Of a stretch of DNA of 64,000 bases, positions 16,985 to 24,758 are shown one piece after another. The notes beneath the pieces are model-generated. The model searched no databases. It worked only from the letters and a program-made list of their open reading frames with translations, and was not told the DNA's origin. Positions within the stretch are counted from its first letter, which is position 1. Each line of letters begins with the position of its first letter. The DNA is from Pontibacter aquaedesilientis (GTDB lineage: Bacteria; Bacteroidota; Bacteroidia; Cytophagales; Hymenobacteraceae). Position numbers and translations under genes: made by a program. The stretch spans positions 744,001 to 808,000 of the forward strand of contig NZ_JACXAJ010000002.1 in NCBI RefSeq assembly GCF_014773225.1, in the 5' to 3' direction.

Positions 16985-17545
16985 ATGAAATACCAGATTG
17001 ACATTCAAAGATCAAAAGCGACAAGAAGACTGAAAAGGAAAATTTCAATGGTCGAATTGTTATCGCAATATTTCTTATTGACAACTTGGGTTTTGGCATT
17101 TCCAACAATTCTTGGTTCGATGTACTTCAATGCTTTTCGGGCGGATCCGATCGTTGAAGTTCTTTTCTTCCTTTCGGTAATACTAAGTTGTGGTATGTTA
17201 TACAGCATACTGACATCCAATAAACTCTACTTAATTCACGGTTTGACAGCCGAGCAAAATCATCTCTTATCGGAGAAAGTTAGCAAAAAGCTTGATTGGA
17301 TAAATAGCCGAAGGAGTCGAATATTAAATGTCTTTTTCCCGAAATGGAGTCGGTATTCAACACATTATGGCAGAGAAGTTACTGTTATTTACGATTCAAA
17401 AGAGGTATTAATCAACTCTACCACTTTTTTACGCTATGACTTAATATCACCTTTTCATTGGTTTGCGGACAGAAGTGTCGAAAAGAAATTTAAAACTGAA
17501 TTTGAAAAAGAAGTAGAAAAACACAGATACGCTAACAAAACCTGA
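16985..17545 (+). CDS. Hypothetical two-helix membrane protein in low-GC island
   Basis: A 186-residue protein from ATG 16985; a TTG nine bases upstream is less likely. Two hydrophobic segments lie at about residues 27-47 (LSQYFLLTTWVLAFPTILGSM) and 57-77 (VEVLFFLSVILSCGMLYSIL). The remainder is a basic cytosolic domain. I do not recognise the family. The low GC and codon use match 16449-16892 and differ from the rest. It is bordered on both sides by AATCCGTTGTA (16960-16970 and 17572-17582), as if it were one exchangeable unit. Confidence 0.6.
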   Translation: MKYQIDIQRSKATRRLKRKISMVELLSQYFLLTTWVLAFPTILGSMYFNAFRADPIVEVLFFLSVILSCGMLYSILTSNKLYLIHGLTAEQNHLLSEKVSKKLDWINSRRSRILNVFFPKWSRYSTHYGREVTVIYDSKEVLINSTTFLRYDLISPFHWFADRSVEKKFKTEFEKEVEKHRYANKT

Positions 17546-17571
17546 ACATTAGCCTCGGCCAACGTTTAGCA

Positions 17572-17582
17572 AATCCGTTGTA
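17572..17582 (+). repeat. Second copy of the AATCCGTTGTA direct repeat
   Basis: Identical 11-bp match to 16960-16970. It continues as TACTTCATGC, which is itself repeated at 16918-16927. Upstream, GCTAA (17531-17535) and TTAGC (17566-17570) can pair, giving a second, poorer hairpin. It marks the downstream border of the 16985-17545 gene. Confidence 0.5.
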
Positions 17583-17662
17583 CTTCATGCAATATATGAA
17601 ATGAACACACAGTAGTAATATATACCTCTGAATAGACAACAAGTGTAATAAATTACTATTTT

Positions 17663-17670
17663 TACCTTTG
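17663..17670 (+). promoter_or_regulatory. Candidate -7 promoter element for the Fic gene
   Basis: TACCTTTG fits TAnnTTTG exactly and lies 32 bp before the ATG at 17703. No well-spaced TTTG was found at -33. It means the Fic gene probably has its own promoter, outside the repeat-bordered unit. Confidence 0.4.
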
Positions 17671-17702
17671 TTTTTAAAACAAGCGTAAAGTTTACCCTCG
17701 TT

Positions 17703-18824
17703 ATGGCTCCATTTCACAGAGAAAAACCTTATAATGATTTGCCTCTGCTTCCTCCGGAGATAGACTTGGAAACAAAGGAGGTTATGCGAAAGACCATTAA
17801 GGCAAGCAGGGCCTTAGCGCAGTTGAACGGCGCAATCATCAACCTACCCAACCCAAGCCTTTTCCTGGACACCATCCATTTGCAGGAGGCCAAGGCAAGC
17901 TCTGAAATAGAGAACATTATCACCACCAACGATGATCTCTATAAAGCGGTCGTTGCCGAAAAGAAGTATGAATCTACAGCAGCAAAAGAGGTGATAAGCT
18001 ACAAAGAGGCTTTGTGGTACGGCCTGGAAAAGCTCGAAGAGCGGCCCTTCATCACAACAAACCTCTGTGTAGAGTTCATGCAATGCATCAAGCAGAACAC
18101 CTCGGGAATCAGAGCCACACCGGGCACCACCTTATCCAACACGCAGGGTGAAGTAATCTACACGCCACCGGCGGGGGAAGCAGTAATTCGCGAGAAACTG
18201 GCCAACCTAGAGCGCTTCATTAACGAGGAAAGCACCTTGGACCCGCTCATCAAAATGGCCATCATGCACTACCAATTCGAGGCGATACACCCGTTCATAG
18301 ATGGCAACGGACGTACAGGGAGAATCCTGCTTTTACTCTACCTGAAAATGGAAAAACTGTTGGATGTGCCCGCGCTATACTTAAGTGAGTATATCATTCA
18401 TCATAAGGCGGCTTACTACCAGAAGCTGAGAGCCGTTACGGAAGCCGGAGACTGGGAGGGCTGGATACTCTACATGCTGGACATGATCGAAAAAACAGCT
18501 ACCAGCGGACTTAAAAAACTAGAGGAGATCATGGCCGTTATGGAGGCCACCTCGGAAGAAATTAAGGAGAAACTGCCCAAAGTTTACTCTAAAGAGCTGA
18601 TAGAAATCTTGTTCAGACTGCCCTATACTAAACGCCAGTTTCTGATCAACGCGAACATGGGAACACCAAAGACTGTGGGGAATTACCTAATAGCGCTTGA
18701 GCATGAAGGTTTTTTAAGGGCAACCAAGGTAGGAAAAGAAAAACTCTACCTAAACCAGCGATTAATGGAAGTACTGGAGAACAAGGAAAAAGTACGAAAG
18801 CACAACACCAGCTATCGTGCATAA
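17703..18824 (+). CDS. Fic family protein (putative AMPylase)
   Basis: A 373-residue Fic-domain protein, which typically transfers AMP from ATP to a hydroxyl of a target protein. The full active-site motif HPFIDGNGRTGR is at residues 196-207 (catalytic His196). An N-terminal Fic_N-type region carries S66-S-E-I-E70-N71, matching the inhibitory helix pattern SxxxE(G/N), so the protein should be self-inhibited (class II). The C-terminus (about 295-373: KRQFLINANMGTPKTVGNYLIALEHEGFL) is a winged-helix DNA-binding-type domain. The target is unknown. No separate antitoxin gene is adjacent. GC content is intermediate. Confidence 0.95.
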   Translation: MAPFHREKPYNDLPLLPPEIDLETKEVMRKTIKASRALAQLNGAIINLPNPSLFLDTIHLQEAKASSEIENIITTNDDLYKAVVAEKKYESTAAKEVISYKEALWYGLEKLEERPFITTNLCVEFMQCIKQNTSGIRATPGTTLSNTQGEVIYTPPAGEAVIREKLANLERFINEESTLDPLIKMAIMHYQFEAIHPFIDGNGRTGRILLLLYLKMEKLLDVPALYLSEYIIHHKAAYYQKLRAVTEAGDWEGWILYMLDMIEKTATSGLKKLEEIMAVMEATSEEIKEKLPKVYSKELIEILFRLPYTKRQFLINANMGTPKTVGNYLIALEHEGFLRATKVGKEKLYLNQRLMEVLENKEKVRKHNTSYRA

Positions 18825-18921
18825 ACGCACTATGTACAAACCGAAATCTATGAGTAAAACAAGGGTTTTGCTGTAAATTTAGATTCCTGAATTTAGCCGA
18901 GAGTAGATAAACAATTAAACC

Positions 18922-19356
18922 ATGAAGAAACAAAAGTTAACACTGTTAAGTGTGTTGTTATTTATATTAATTTTTAGTTCCTGTGCAAAGGAAGATGAAA
19001 ATGGGCCCGCCAGCATTTTATTGTCCAAGGAATGGAAAAGAGGAATGGTTGACAAAAATCCTGCTACAAATCCTGCTGGACGCATTCTGTACTATGCTGT
19101 GCAAAATTGCCAAAAGGACGATACTTTCAGATTCGGTGCGAACAAAGCGTTAACAATCAACCAGGGCGCAAACAAATGTGTGAATAATGAACCTGCTACT
19201 ACAACTGTTTCCTATACTTACAATGAAACTAACAAAGAGCTGATCATAGATAGCTTTAAATACACCTTAGCAGAAGAATCTAAGGCCCAAATTAAATATT
19301 ATGCTCCCATGTCCTCTCAGACGGGGTATGATTACATCGTCTATCTTTTAGAGTAG
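18922..19356 (+). CDS. Hypothetical small lipoprotein
   Basis: A 144-residue protein with a signal peptide and lipobox IFSSC (Cys21), so an exported lipoprotein. The mature part resembles Bacteroidota lipocalin-like lipoproteins: LLSKEWKRGMVDKN near the start, then alternating strands (TTTVSYTYNETNKELIIDSFKYTL). That assignment is by pattern only. Two Cys (QNCQKDD, NKCVNN) could form a disulfide. It has its own gene space between Fic and GNAT, with no clear operon partner. Confidence 0.75.
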   Translation: MKKQKLTLLSVLLFILIFSSCAKEDENGPASILLSKEWKRGMVDKNPATNPAGRILYYAVQNCQKDDTFRFGANKALTINQGANKCVNNEPATTTVSYTYNETNKELIIDSFKYTLAEESKAQIKYYAPMSSQTGYDYIVYLLE

Positions 19357-19456
19357 AGTAGTTTATGTGTGTGAATAAGATTTGATTCATCTAAAGTAGA
19401 CCACTGAACCAGGTATAGTTCCATTAATACACACTACATCCCTTAAAGCATCTGAA

Positions 19457-19978
19457 TTGAGCACGTACAAATCTTTTGAAACAGAGCGCCTACTGCTTAA
19501 ACCCACAACAGAAGAAGACGCCCCCCTTATACTGGCTTTGCTGAACTCTCCGAAATGGCTACAGTATATTGGCGACAGAAACGTAAGGTCCGAAGCGGAT
19601 GCCCGGTCCTACATCCAAACAAGGATGATACCTCAACTACAGCGCCTTGGCTATTCGAATTATACTGTGATCAGAAAGTCGGATAGGGAGAAGATGGGTG
19701 TCTGTGGTTTGTATGACAGAGAAGGACTGGAAGGTATAGATATCGGTTTTGCTTTTATGCCCGAATACGAACAGAAAGGCTATGCCTTTGAGGCTGCCAG
19801 CGAAATAAAACGTGCTGCGCTGGAAGTATTCGGTATAACCCGGATCAGTGCGATTACAAGCCGAGGGAACACAGCTTCACAAAAACTTCTGGAAAAATTG
19901 GGCCTGACTTTCAGTAAAATGGTGCAGATACCCAACGACAAAGAAGAATTGATGCTCTATGAATTTACAATAGGCTAG
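19457..19978 (+). CDS. GNAT N-acetyltransferase (RimJ/RimL-like)
   Basis: A 173-residue acetyltransferase of the GNAT_3 (RimJ/RimL) type. It starts SFETERLLLKPTTEEDAPLIL, has the acceptor-site segment IDIGFAFMPEYEQKGYAFEAASEIKRAALE (acetyl-CoA loop EQKGYAFEA), and ends SRGNTASQKLLEKLGLTFSKM. The start is a TTG at 19457: an in-frame stop lies at 19397 and no ATG occurs between. The substrate, protein or small molecule, cannot be predicted. It converges on rlmH. Confidence 0.9.
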   Translation: MSTYKSFETERLLLKPTTEEDAPLILALLNSPKWLQYIGDRNVRSEADARSYIQTRMIPQLQRLGYSNYTVIRKSDREKMGVCGLYDREGLEGIDIGFAFMPEYEQKGYAFEAASEIKRAALEVFGITRISAITSRGNTASQKLLEKLGLTFSKMVQIPNDKEELMLYEFTIG

Positions 19979-19987
19979 GGCACACGC

Positions 19988-20461
19988 TTAATCATGATGA
20001 TACTTCTCACCCCTCAGAATCGTAAACCCACGGTATAGCTGCTCTACAAAAAACAGCCTGATCATCTGGTGCGAGAAGGTCATTTTGGAAAGGGAGATCT
20101 GCTCATTGGCACGTGCATACACAGCAGGGGAGAAGCCAAAAGCACCACCAATCACAAAGATCAGATTCGAGTTCACGCTGTTGAGTTTCTTTTGCAGGAA
20201 GTTGGCATACTCAGTCGAAGTGAAAGTCTTGCCTTTTTCATCCAGCAAAACGAGGTGGTCACCGTCCTGCACCTTCTGAAGAATTAACTTACCCTCGGCC
20301 TCTTTCAGGTTATCAGCCATATATTTTCCGCCCTGTTTTATGTTAGGTATAACGATCACTTCTACCGGATGGTAATGCTTTAAACGCTTCAGGTATTTGT
20401 CTATCCCTTCTTCCAGGTAGGCTTCGTCTGTTTTGCCAATGGCAATCAATTTAATTTTCAT
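19988..20461 (-). CDS. rlmH: 23S rRNA (pseudouridine-1915 N3)-methyltransferase RlmH
   Basis: A 157-residue SPOUT methyltransferase that methylates pseudouridine 1915 in helix 69 of 23S rRNA. It begins MKIKLIAIGKTDEAYLEEGIDKYLKRL. The SAM-binding knot includes LIFVIGGAFGFS and the C-terminus ends QLYRGFTILRGEKYHHD, both diagnostic. Start at ATG 20461; a TTG one codon upstream is unnecessary. Length matches E. coli RlmH (155). Its stop lies 10 bp from the convergent GNAT gene. Confidence 0.97.
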   Translation of the reverse strand: MKIKLIAIGKTDEAYLEEGIDKYLKRLKHYHPVEVIVIPNIKQGGKYMADNLKEAEGKLILQKVQDGDHLVLLDEKGKTFTSTEYANFLQKKLNSVNSNLIFVIGGAFGFSPAVYARANEQISLSKMTFSHQMIRLFFVEQLYRGFTILRGEKYHHD

Positions 20462-20520
20462 CAAAGATTCATTTTAAGACTGCTCACCCATTGGGGCTTA
20501 CACCTGAGCCGCGCATTATA

Positions 20521-20560
20521 ACACACAGGACGGCTACCATTAATTGTCCGTCCTGTGTGT
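20521..20560 (-). terminator. Hairpin between trpS and rlmH
   Basis: A perfect 13-bp inverted repeat (20521-20533 and 20548-20560) with a 14-nt loop; arms begin ACACACAGGACGG. It lies 21 bp past the trpS stop on the minus strand. There is no strong T-run, so termination may be partial. Confidence 0.65.
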
Positions 20561-20581
20561 TGCCCGGATGGGCTTTTGAAG

Positions 20582-21556
20582 TTAGTAACCTAGCTTCTGG
20601 CGAACCCGTGCCAACACCGGAGCTGCTATTGCTTTTGCTTTTTCGGCACCTGCCAGCAGCTTTCTGTCTACCTCTTTCAGGTTTTCCATGTAGTGATTGA
20701 ACAGCTCCCGCTCTTTGGCATACTTCCGTAGGATGAGCTCATAAAGCGCCTGTTTGGCATGGCCGTAACCGTAACCACCATTCAGGTAATTATTGCGCAT
20801 CGCCAGTATCTCCTCCGGGGAGGCCAGCAGGCTGTATATTTTGAAAGTGGTGTCATCGTCCGGATCTTTCGGCTCTTCCAATGGCGTGCTGTCCGTCACA
20901 ATGCTCATGATCGTTTTGCGGAGGGGTTTATCAGCCTCAAATATATCGATGATGTTGCCGTAGGATTTACTCATCTTCTCCCCATTTGTACCGGGCACCG
21001 TCATCACGGTTTCGTCGGTTTTAGCGTCTGGCAGCACAAAGGTGTCACCATAGATGTGGTTAAAAGAACTGGCAATATCGCGGGTGATCTCCAAGTGCTG
21101 GATCTGGTCTTTGCCCACCGGTACGATGTTGGCGTCATACATCAGGATATCGGCTGCCATCAGCACCGGGTAAGTGAACAGGCCGGCATTTACGTCTGCC
21201 AATCCACGGCGGCTCGACTTGTCCTTGAACGAGTGTGCGTTGGCCAACATCGGGAAAGGAGCGAAGCAGTTGAGGTACCAGCTCAGTTCAGTCACCATGG
21301 GTACATCAGACTGGCGGTATAGGACGTGCTTGTCGGTGTCGAAGCCAAAAGCGAGCCAGGCAGCCGCCACCGAGTAGGTGTTGTGGCGCAGCAGCTGCGG
21401 GTCGCGAATAGTGGTGAGCGAGTGCAGGTCAGCTATAAAAAAGAGGGCTTGCTCCTCCGATGATTTAGATAGTTCGATTGCAGGTATAATGGCACCCAGC
21501 AGGTTGCCCAGGTGCGGACGGCCTGTACTTTGAATGCCCGTAAGATATCGTGCCAT
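20582..21556 (-). CDS. trpS: Tryptophan-tRNA ligase
   Basis: A 324-residue class I aminoacyl-tRNA synthetase that charges tRNA-Trp. The start at ATG 21556 (MARYLTGIQSTGRPHLGN) puts the HIGH-type motif PHLGN at 14-18 as usual. A longer frame from 21616 adds 20 residues with no homology signal. The KMSKS motif is intact (GEKMSKSYGN). VPVGKDQIQHLEITRDIA is the Trp-specific signature. The length is normal. Confidence 0.97.
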   Translation of the reverse strand: MARYLTGIQSTGRPHLGNLLGAIIPAIELSKSSEEQALFFIADLHSLTTIRDPQLLRHNTYSVAAAWLAFGFDTDKHVLYRQSDVPMVTELSWYLNCFAPFPMLANAHSFKDKSSRRGLADVNAGLFTYPVLMAADILMYDANIVPVGKDQIQHLEITRDIASSFNHIYGDTFVLPDAKTDETVMTVPGTNGEKMSKSYGNIIDIFEADKPLRKTIMSIVTDSTPLEEPKDPDDDTTFKIYSLLASPEEILAMRNNYLNGGYGYGHAKQALYELILRKYAKERELFNHYMENLKEVDRKLLAGAEKAKAIAAPVLARVRQKLGY

Positions 21557-21641
21557 AGTTGGGATAATGTTTACAGCTGCAAAATAACGTAAAATGCTGG
21601 AAACACGCCTACCCAAGCGAGCACAATTCTATACCTGTGCG

Positions 21642-22190
21642 CTACTGTTTCTTCAGGGAGTAATTGAGGTGGCTCTTTATTTCAGCCTGCTGCCGATCCA
21701 GCAGCTTCACTTCACTATCGCTTACCTGCAGGAAATACATGGGGTCTATATTGCCCGCCGTCGGAATAAGTTGCAGCACTACCGCGTCCGGGTCCTGCTT
21801 GTTGCCTTTGGCCAGGAACCACTTTCCACCGCTGGTAACCACACCTTTATCGGCTGGTTTGCCCAGGTAAATCTGTTTCATGGAATAAGTGCGGCCAGCG
21901 CCCTCATTTAGGGTTAGCTCCGTCTGTATACCTTGACAATCGGCATAGGGCAGGGTCCCTTTGAAAAATCCTGTCGGCGCAGCCATAACCGGCGAAGCTG
22001 TAGGAGATGTATCGTCTGACTTGGCTGCAGGTGCTTTTGCCTTGTTCGGGCTGGATGTTTTGGCAACGGATTTTTGCCCATTTGCCGATTCCTGAAGCCA
22101 CTCCTCGTAGCTTCTGCCGGACTGAGCCTGCACATCAGACAGGCAGAGCGTCACCGGAAATAGGATAAAAAATGCAAGTATTGTTTTCAT
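21642..22190 (-). CDS. Secreted NlpE-N-like protein
   Basis: A 182-residue exported protein: signal peptide MKTILAFFILFPVTLCLSDVQA, then a Ser/Ala/Lys/Pro-rich linker (40-72). It ends in a beta-barrel domain resembling the N-terminal domain of NlpE (GFFKGTLPYADCQGIQTELTL; compare LPCADCxGI in NlpE). NlpE senses lipoprotein and copper stress at the envelope in E. coli; here only one Cys (C85) of the CxxC remains and no lipobox Cys directly precedes the domain. The function may differ. It lies 85 bp upstream of trpS on the same strand. Confidence 0.75.
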   Translation of the reverse strand: MKTILAFFILFPVTLCLSDVQAQSGRSYEEWLQESANGQKSVAKTSSPNKAKAPAAKSDDTSPTASPVMAAPTGFFKGTLPYADCQGIQTELTLNEGAGRTYSMKQIYLGKPADKGVVTSGGKWFLAKGNKQDPDAVVLQLIPTAGNIDPMYFLQVSDSEVKLLDRQQAEIKSHLNYSLKKQ

Positions 22191-22621
22191 GTAGAGGGCT
22201 TTGTTGTCAGAATGAACCTATCAGAAAGCAGACCAGTTTTTCGGCTATAGCCAAACTGGATAAGCGCTTCCCATTTCCTGGTTAACTAAAATGGGTAGAA
22301 TTTATTGTGTAAAACTTGGCTGGCTATACCTTGTGTAAGCTGCAAGATTGCCAGTTAGATTGGGAGATACGTGGTATACTCAACTGGGTTAGTTATATCC
22401 GACGGCTTCTTCAAATTGCACTGATAGGAATGTAAAATTGTGCTATACTTGTGGTGGAGAGGGATGAATGGAGGAAGGAGTGGGTATAAAAAACAATGAC
22501 CAGGCGCTAAACTCAAAAGCAAACACCTAGCCATTCAAAAAAAATCAAATCTTATTGTTCAAAAAGTAATTACATCATAGGCCTGTCTCTTGGTTATAGG
22601 TGAAAAAAAATTACAGTATCA
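22191..22621. other. Non-coding gap with one inverted repeat
   Basis: CCAGTTT (22233-22239) pairs with AAACTGG (22253-22259) around GGCTATAGCC, itself a palindrome. It sits 43 bp upstream of the NlpE-like gene and could be an operator or a distal terminator of the EamA gene. The rest is AT-rich with no credible gene. Confidence 0.5.
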
Positions 22622-23533
22622 TTAGGCTGTTGCCAGTTTCTTCGGATATCGTTTTCGGTACAAAGTGCCCAGGTTACTCCAGGCAATGGCGGTCAAAATA
22701 AGCGCTACGCCCAGCCATTGCTCCAGCCACACGTCCTCCCGCAGCACCAAATAAGACATGAGCACAGCCACTGGCAGTTCTGCCGAACTAAGGATAGCGC
22801 TCAACCCCAAGCCCGCGCGAGGTATACCATATGCAAAAAACAAGGGAGGTATAACCGTACCAAAAACGGCAAGCAGCAATCCCCATTTCATAAGCCCGTC
22901 ACCCAGGGCGCCGTTTGTGAGGAACACCGGTGGGAATATGCTAAACACCAGGATCGTGGCACCAGTCAGCAGCAGGGCACTTTTGGTGGTTGGGTGTAGG
23001 TTATTGCCGGCGGCTCCGTTTATCATCAGGAACACAGAGTAACAGGCAGCGGCCATCAGTCCGTAGCCAATTCCAGACCAGTCAAAATCAGGTGTTGTGT
23101 CAGAGAAAAGCCGGCCAGCCAGCGCAGTCCCCAGCAGCACCAACAGCACCATGACTACTTGCGATAGCTTTGGCAGTTTGCTTTTCAGCACTGCTTCCAG
23201 CAAAAGGCTCATCCAGGTGAATTGCATCAGCAGCAGAATCGCGATGGAGGCCGGAACAGTCTGTACGCACTTGTAATAGAAAATACTGACCAGGCCCGTG
23301 CTTGTGCCCATGGCGATGAGCTTTAGCTTGTCTTTGACAGTCGTGTCGGGGGTTGGGTGCCTGAGCAACCGGCGCAGCAGCACGATGCCCCACAAGATGA
23401 TAAAGCCAAAGAAGACCTGTGTGCCGGTAACGTCACCCAAGGTATAGCCTTCTTTATAGGCAAGTTTTACGAACGTTGATAGTATGCCGAAGCTGCACGC
23501 TCCGAGAAATACCAAAAGGATGCCTCTGAACAT
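22622..23533 (-). CDS. EamA-family (DMT superfamily) transporter
   Basis: A 303-residue inner-membrane protein with ten predicted hydrophobic helices in two EamA repeats of five (for example FRGILLVFLGACSFGILSTF and WSGIGYGLMAAACYSVFLMI). Members of this family usually export amino acids or other small metabolites; the substrate here is unknown. The C-terminus is short and basic (YRKRYPKKLATA), fitting a cytosolic end. A consensus-like promoter lies 160 bp upstream with a possible short leader peptide between, which hints at attenuation. Confidence 0.93.
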   Translation of the reverse strand: MFRGILLVFLGACSFGILSTFVKLAYKEGYTLGDVTGTQVFFGFIILWGIVLLRRLLRHPTPDTTVKDKLKLIAMGTSTGLVSIFYYKCVQTVPASIAILLLMQFTWMSLLLEAVLKSKLPKLSQVVMVLLVLLGTALAGRLFSDTTPDFDWSGIGYGLMAAACYSVFLMINGAAGNNLHPTTKSALLLTGATILVFSIFPPVFLTNGALGDGLMKWGLLLAVFGTVIPPLFFAYGIPRAGLGLSAILSSAELPVAVLMSYLVLREDVWLEQWLGVALILTAIAWSNLGTLYRKRYPKKLATA

Positions 23534-23612
23534 AGATGTCCCTTTTGTGATTAGCAGTAAAAAATAAGGTATAGGGCAGGCCGGTCAGGCCCAAATGCGG
23601 AAGCAGGGACTG

Positions 23613-23675
23613 TTAGAGGTCGTGTAGGACGTACCCCGTAATGAAGATTTGTGTATGTGCTAAGTGTGCAGCCAT
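23613..23675 (-). CDS. Possible 20-codon leader peptide upstream of the EamA gene
   Basis: ATG 23675 to TAA 23613 would encode MAAHLAHTQIFITGYVLHDL. It starts about 10 nt after the predicted transcription start and ends 79 nt before the EamA start codon. After it comes a weak GC stem (GGGC/GCCC around 23576-23594) and then TTATTTTTT on the minus strand, which could act as a terminator. There is no obvious run of one amino acid. Speculative. Confidence 0.25.
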   Translation of the reverse strand: MAAHLAHTQIFITGYVLHDL

Positions 23676-23692
23676 TTTATTTTGCAAGGCCG

Positions 23693-23725
23693 CAAAGATA
23701 AATCAATGATTCTCTCAAATGCAAA
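23693..23725 (-). promoter_or_regulatory. Bacteroidota-type promoter for the EamA gene
   Basis: On the minus strand TTTG (23725-23722), 21-bp spacer, TATCTTTG (23700-23693), matching TTTG-N20-TAnnTTTG. Predicted transcription start is near 23686. Confidence 0.55.
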
Positions 23726-23743
23726 TTTATTTCATGACAAAGG

Positions 23744-24535
23744 CTATTCCTGACTCTTTGTGGCGGCTTTTTCAATCATATTCTCAGCGACACGGTGACC
23801 CAGGTAGCCGTCGATGAGGTAGTGCGCCAGGTATAGCAGTGGCGTTAAGACGATGGCTATGAAGAACTTGTAGATGTAGTTGATGGCCGCTACCGAAAGC
23901 ACCAGGGACAGTGGCCAGTTGCCGAACACATAGAAGGCAATAAACAGCACCACCAGGCTATCGACCAGCTGCGAAACCAGGGTTGAGCCCGTGGCCCGGA
24001 GCCAGATCTTGCTGCTGCCGGTAAAACCGCGCAGCCAATGAAACACCGTGGCGTCCAGAAACTGCGACACTAGAAAAGCCGCCACCGACCCGATGATAAT
24101 ACCAAGCCCTTGCCGATAAATGGAGTTGAAGGCAAAGTCAATGTTGAATGGGTTGCCGTCCGCATCCTGGTTGTTGAGCTCTAGCCAGAATGCAGCTGGC
24201 GGAAGCCCCGTCACCACCGTGATGACCAGAAAAGCATAGAGGATAAGGATCACTGTCAGCACACTGACCTTTTTCACGCCTTCTTTGCCGAAGTACTCGT
24301 TGATGATGTCTGTTGTTACAAACACCACCGGCCAGATGATGACGCCTGCTGTCAGGTTGAAATCAAACTTCTCGCCCATGATCCCAATCTGAGCGCCGGG
24401 CATCCCAAACAATGCCTCCCCCGAAAATATTTTCACACCGATGAGCTCTGCCAGCAGGGCGTTGGACAGGAAAACACCACTGAGGATCAGGAATAGATTC
24501 GTGCGCTTTTTTTCGAGAGTAGAGCTTGCGGCCAT
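23744..24535 (-). CDS. Queuosine precursor transporter (VUT/YhhQ family)
   Basis: A 263-residue membrane protein of the VUT_1/YhhQ family, which imports 7-cyano-7-deazaguanine or a related queuosine precursor. There are about seven hydrophobic helices. Typical segments are NALLAELIGVKIF, FNLTAGVIIWPVVFVTTDIINEYFG, the amphipathic RQGLGIIIGSVAAFLVSQFLDATVFHWLR and LRATGSTLVSQLVDSLVVLFIAF. Start at ATG 24535; a longer frame begins with TTG at 24577. No riboswitch of the preQ1 type is evident in the leader. Confidence 0.93.
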   Translation of the reverse strand: MAASSTLEKKRTNLFLILSGVFLSNALLAELIGVKIFSGEALFGMPGAQIGIMGEKFDFNLTAGVIIWPVVFVTTDIINEYFGKEGVKKVSVLTVILILYAFLVITVVTGLPPAAFWLELNNQDADGNPFNIDFAFNSIYRQGLGIIIGSVAAFLVSQFLDATVFHWLRGFTGSSKIWLRATGSTLVSQLVDSLVVLFIAFYVFGNWPLSLVLSVAAINYIYKFFIAIVLTPLLYLAHYLIDGYLGHRVAENMIEKAATKSQE

Positions 24536-24758
24536 CCGGGTAGACTTACTTGACACGGCAAGTTTAAGGGATGCCAACCGCTAAACCAAAACCTGGCAGG
24601 TATATGCCGGATAAATGTACTCCCAAGGCAGGCGTTGCGCATAATTCAGCGGCCAGCTGCTTGAAAAGCGACGCAAGTAACATGAAAGGAAAGGATTGAA
24701 TAAATGGATAAAGCTTTCCGAAAATGACCGCATAGTTGGCCAGGAAAGGTATGGGATC

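Noticed and set aside
24536..24758. preQ1 riboswitch before the queuosine-precursor transporter
   Set aside because: I found no short pseudoknot-like aptamer with the A-rich tail expected for preQ1-I, nor the longer preQ1-II form.
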